From contig JAITLH010000397.1 of NCBI GenBank assembly GCA_031277995.1, forward strand, positions 1 through 7,631: a DNA stretch of 7,631 nucleotides, written 5' to 3'. Shown here piece after piece: positions 6,657 through 7,631 of this stretch. Position 1 is the first letter of the stretch; each line of letters starts with the position of its first letter. The notes under the pieces were generated by a model. That model ran no database searches. It was not told the origin of the DNA and saw only the letters and a list, made by a program, of their open reading frames with translations. Origin of the DNA: Deltaproteobacteria bacterium (GTDB lineage: Bacteria > Desulfobacterota > Desulfarculia > Adiutricales > Adiutricaceae). The position numbers were made by a program, and so were the translations under genes.

Positions 6657-7631
6657 TTAAAAATCAATTCGTATCATTATGTTACCTGACACGCCCCGCC
6701 TTTTGCCGACATAACCTTTTACCCCGAAATCTACCGAGAAAGGGCTTTGGGGTTTGGGGGTAAACTTAAAGCCTATTTCACCCATGCCGGTCGCGCCCCT
6801 TAGGCTAGGCGCCTCAATGGGTAAGCCAAAAGTGGTGGCCTTGGCTCGGCCGTCAAATTCATATTCGAAGCCGACCCCGACGTAAGGACTAAAGTACTCG
6901 TTGACGGCGTGGGTATAACGGACCCCCACTTGGAGGCGATGGGAATTCACCGCCGAGAAATTAACCCGATCCCCGGAACTTAGAATCACGTCGTCGCCGT
7001 TTATGTGGTTCCACAAGTACTTGCCGTATACGTGCAAAACCCCGGCGGGGCTGACGTTCCACTTGTATCCAAGCCCAAAATGGAGGCCAAAATAAGGCGT
7101 CGCGGAATCGTAGGTCACCCTTTGATTGGCCGGTAAGAGATCGTCACTCGAATAATCGTTTTGAACTTGGCCAAACCTCGCCGTTAACTCCGCGTAAAAG
7201 TTACCGCTGGCGCTTTGGGCGAAATCGTAGCGAGCCAAAAGGCCGCCGCCCACATAGCTGGTATGGCCGGAGCCTAAGACCACGCCCACGCCCGGAAAGG
7301 AGTTATACGCGTCGTAGTCGCCGTAGCCAAATTCCAAAAATAGCCCCAAGGTCACCCGGCCCGGGTTAAGGTCGATGCCATAAGAAGCGCCCACTGAGGC
7401 GGCAAAACTATGGACGTCAACGTGGGAACCGCTATCGTACCTAATGTTTGCCGCCGAAACGGAAAAGAAAGAACCCAAGACCTTGTTTCCAATGGCTTTG
7501 GCCGCCAGGGCCGATTCCACGGCCTCGTCAATCGTGGTGGTGGCGGCATGGTCCGATCCGGTCAAGATCGTTCCCGCGGCGCCGATGAAACCCTCGGATA
7601 CCGATTTACTTTGCCGACTGGCTCCGACCGA
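6657..7631 (-). CDS. autotransporter outer-membrane beta-barrel domain (C-terminal part; 5' end outside window)
   Basis: 324 residues are visible and the frame is open to the window edge, so the gene begins to the right. The TTG at 7565 is an internal codon, not the start. Type V autotransporters use this C-terminal domain to insert as a 12-strand barrel in the outer membrane and export the N-terminal passenger. Evidence: SKSVSEGF (residues 8-15), then an Ala-rich helix-like stretch, then RYDSGSHVDV (64-73), typical of a barrel subfamily found in Desulfovibrio-like bacteria. After it come alternating amphipathic strands rich in Gly, Tyr and Phe (for example GLFLEFGYGDYDAY, HRLQVGVRYTHAV, PYVGVGFEYEF) with polar loops. 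The chain ends IRIDF, and a terminal aromatic residue is the usual signal for the BAM assembly machinery. The passenger, and hence the function (adhesin, protease or other), cannot be seen. It converges on the activase gene, sharing its terminator, and is a separate transcription unit. Confidence 0.9.
   Translation of the reverse strand, partial: SVGASRQSKSVSEGFIGAAGTILTGSDHAATTTIDEAVESALAAKAIGNKVLGSFFSVSAANIRYDSGSHVDVHSFAASVGASYGIDLNPGRVTLGLFLEFGYGDYDAYNSFPGVGVVLGSGHTSYVGGGLLARYDFAQSASGNFYAELTARFGQVQNDYSSDDLLPANQRVTYDSATPYFGLHFGLGYKWNVSPAGVLHVYGKYLWNHINGDDVILSSGDRVNFSAVNSHRLQVGVRYTHAVNEYFSPYVGVGFEYEFDGRAKATTFGLPIEAPSLRGATGMGEIGFKFTPKPQSPFSVDFGVKGYVGKRRGVSGNIMIRIDF

Noticed and set aside
7563..7565. 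TTG as start codon of the minus-strand barrel gene
   Set aside because: The frame continues open to the window edge, and the upstream residues (SKSVSEGF) belong to the barrel domain, so this is an internal leucine codon.

Overview
The window looks like a chromosomal segment of an anaerobic, diderm (Gram-negative-type) bacterium. The diderm inference rests on an autotransporter-type outer-membrane beta-barrel at the right end. The anaerobic inference rests on a very large, cysteine-rich BadF/BcrA/HgdC-type ATPase fused to 2-hydroxyacyl-CoA dehydratase-like domains. The barrel motif and gene content are compatible with Desulfobacterota (former Deltaproteobacteria), but that assignment is low confidence. 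Coding DNA is GC-rich with an unusual density of GGCC, while the left intergenic region is rich in T-tracts.

Layout. Positions 1-107 probably hold the last codons of a gene entering from the left, followed by a degenerate terminator-like element (about 142-184). From 209 to about 480 lies a tandem array with a 64-bp period. Each unit has a GC-rich, hairpin-capable core followed by a run of T, and the array ends just upstream of the next gene. Then come two closely spaced plus-strand genes: a MaoC-like (R)-specific enoyl-CoA hydratase (578-1015) and a class I glutamine amidotransferase of the PuuD/peptidase C26 family (1036-1833), only 20 bases apart and probably co-transcribed. A roughly 330-base non-coding gap with short degenerate repeats follows. 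Next is the dominant gene, 2163-6584, coding for about 1473 residues. It carries two ASKHA ATPase domains, a four-cysteine segment, and two HgdB-like halves (the first being the DUF2229 region). A strong bidirectional terminator (6597-6641) separates it from a convergent minus-strand gene that runs off the right edge (7631-6657) and encodes an autotransporter beta-barrel C-terminus.

How the genes might work together. The large protein resembles the ATP-driven electron injectors that activate 2-hydroxyacyl-CoA dehydratases and benzoyl-CoA reductases, but it carries its own acceptor-like domains. The MaoC-like enzyme hydrates or dehydrates enoyl-/3-hydroxyacyl-CoA thioesters. The PuuD-like enzyme would release amines such as GABA from gamma-glutamyl conjugates. 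Together they hint at anaerobic amino-acid or acyl-CoA metabolism, but no dehydratase subunits, CoA transferase or electron-transfer flavoprotein are visible, so that link is only inference. The autotransporter appears to be an unrelated transcription unit.
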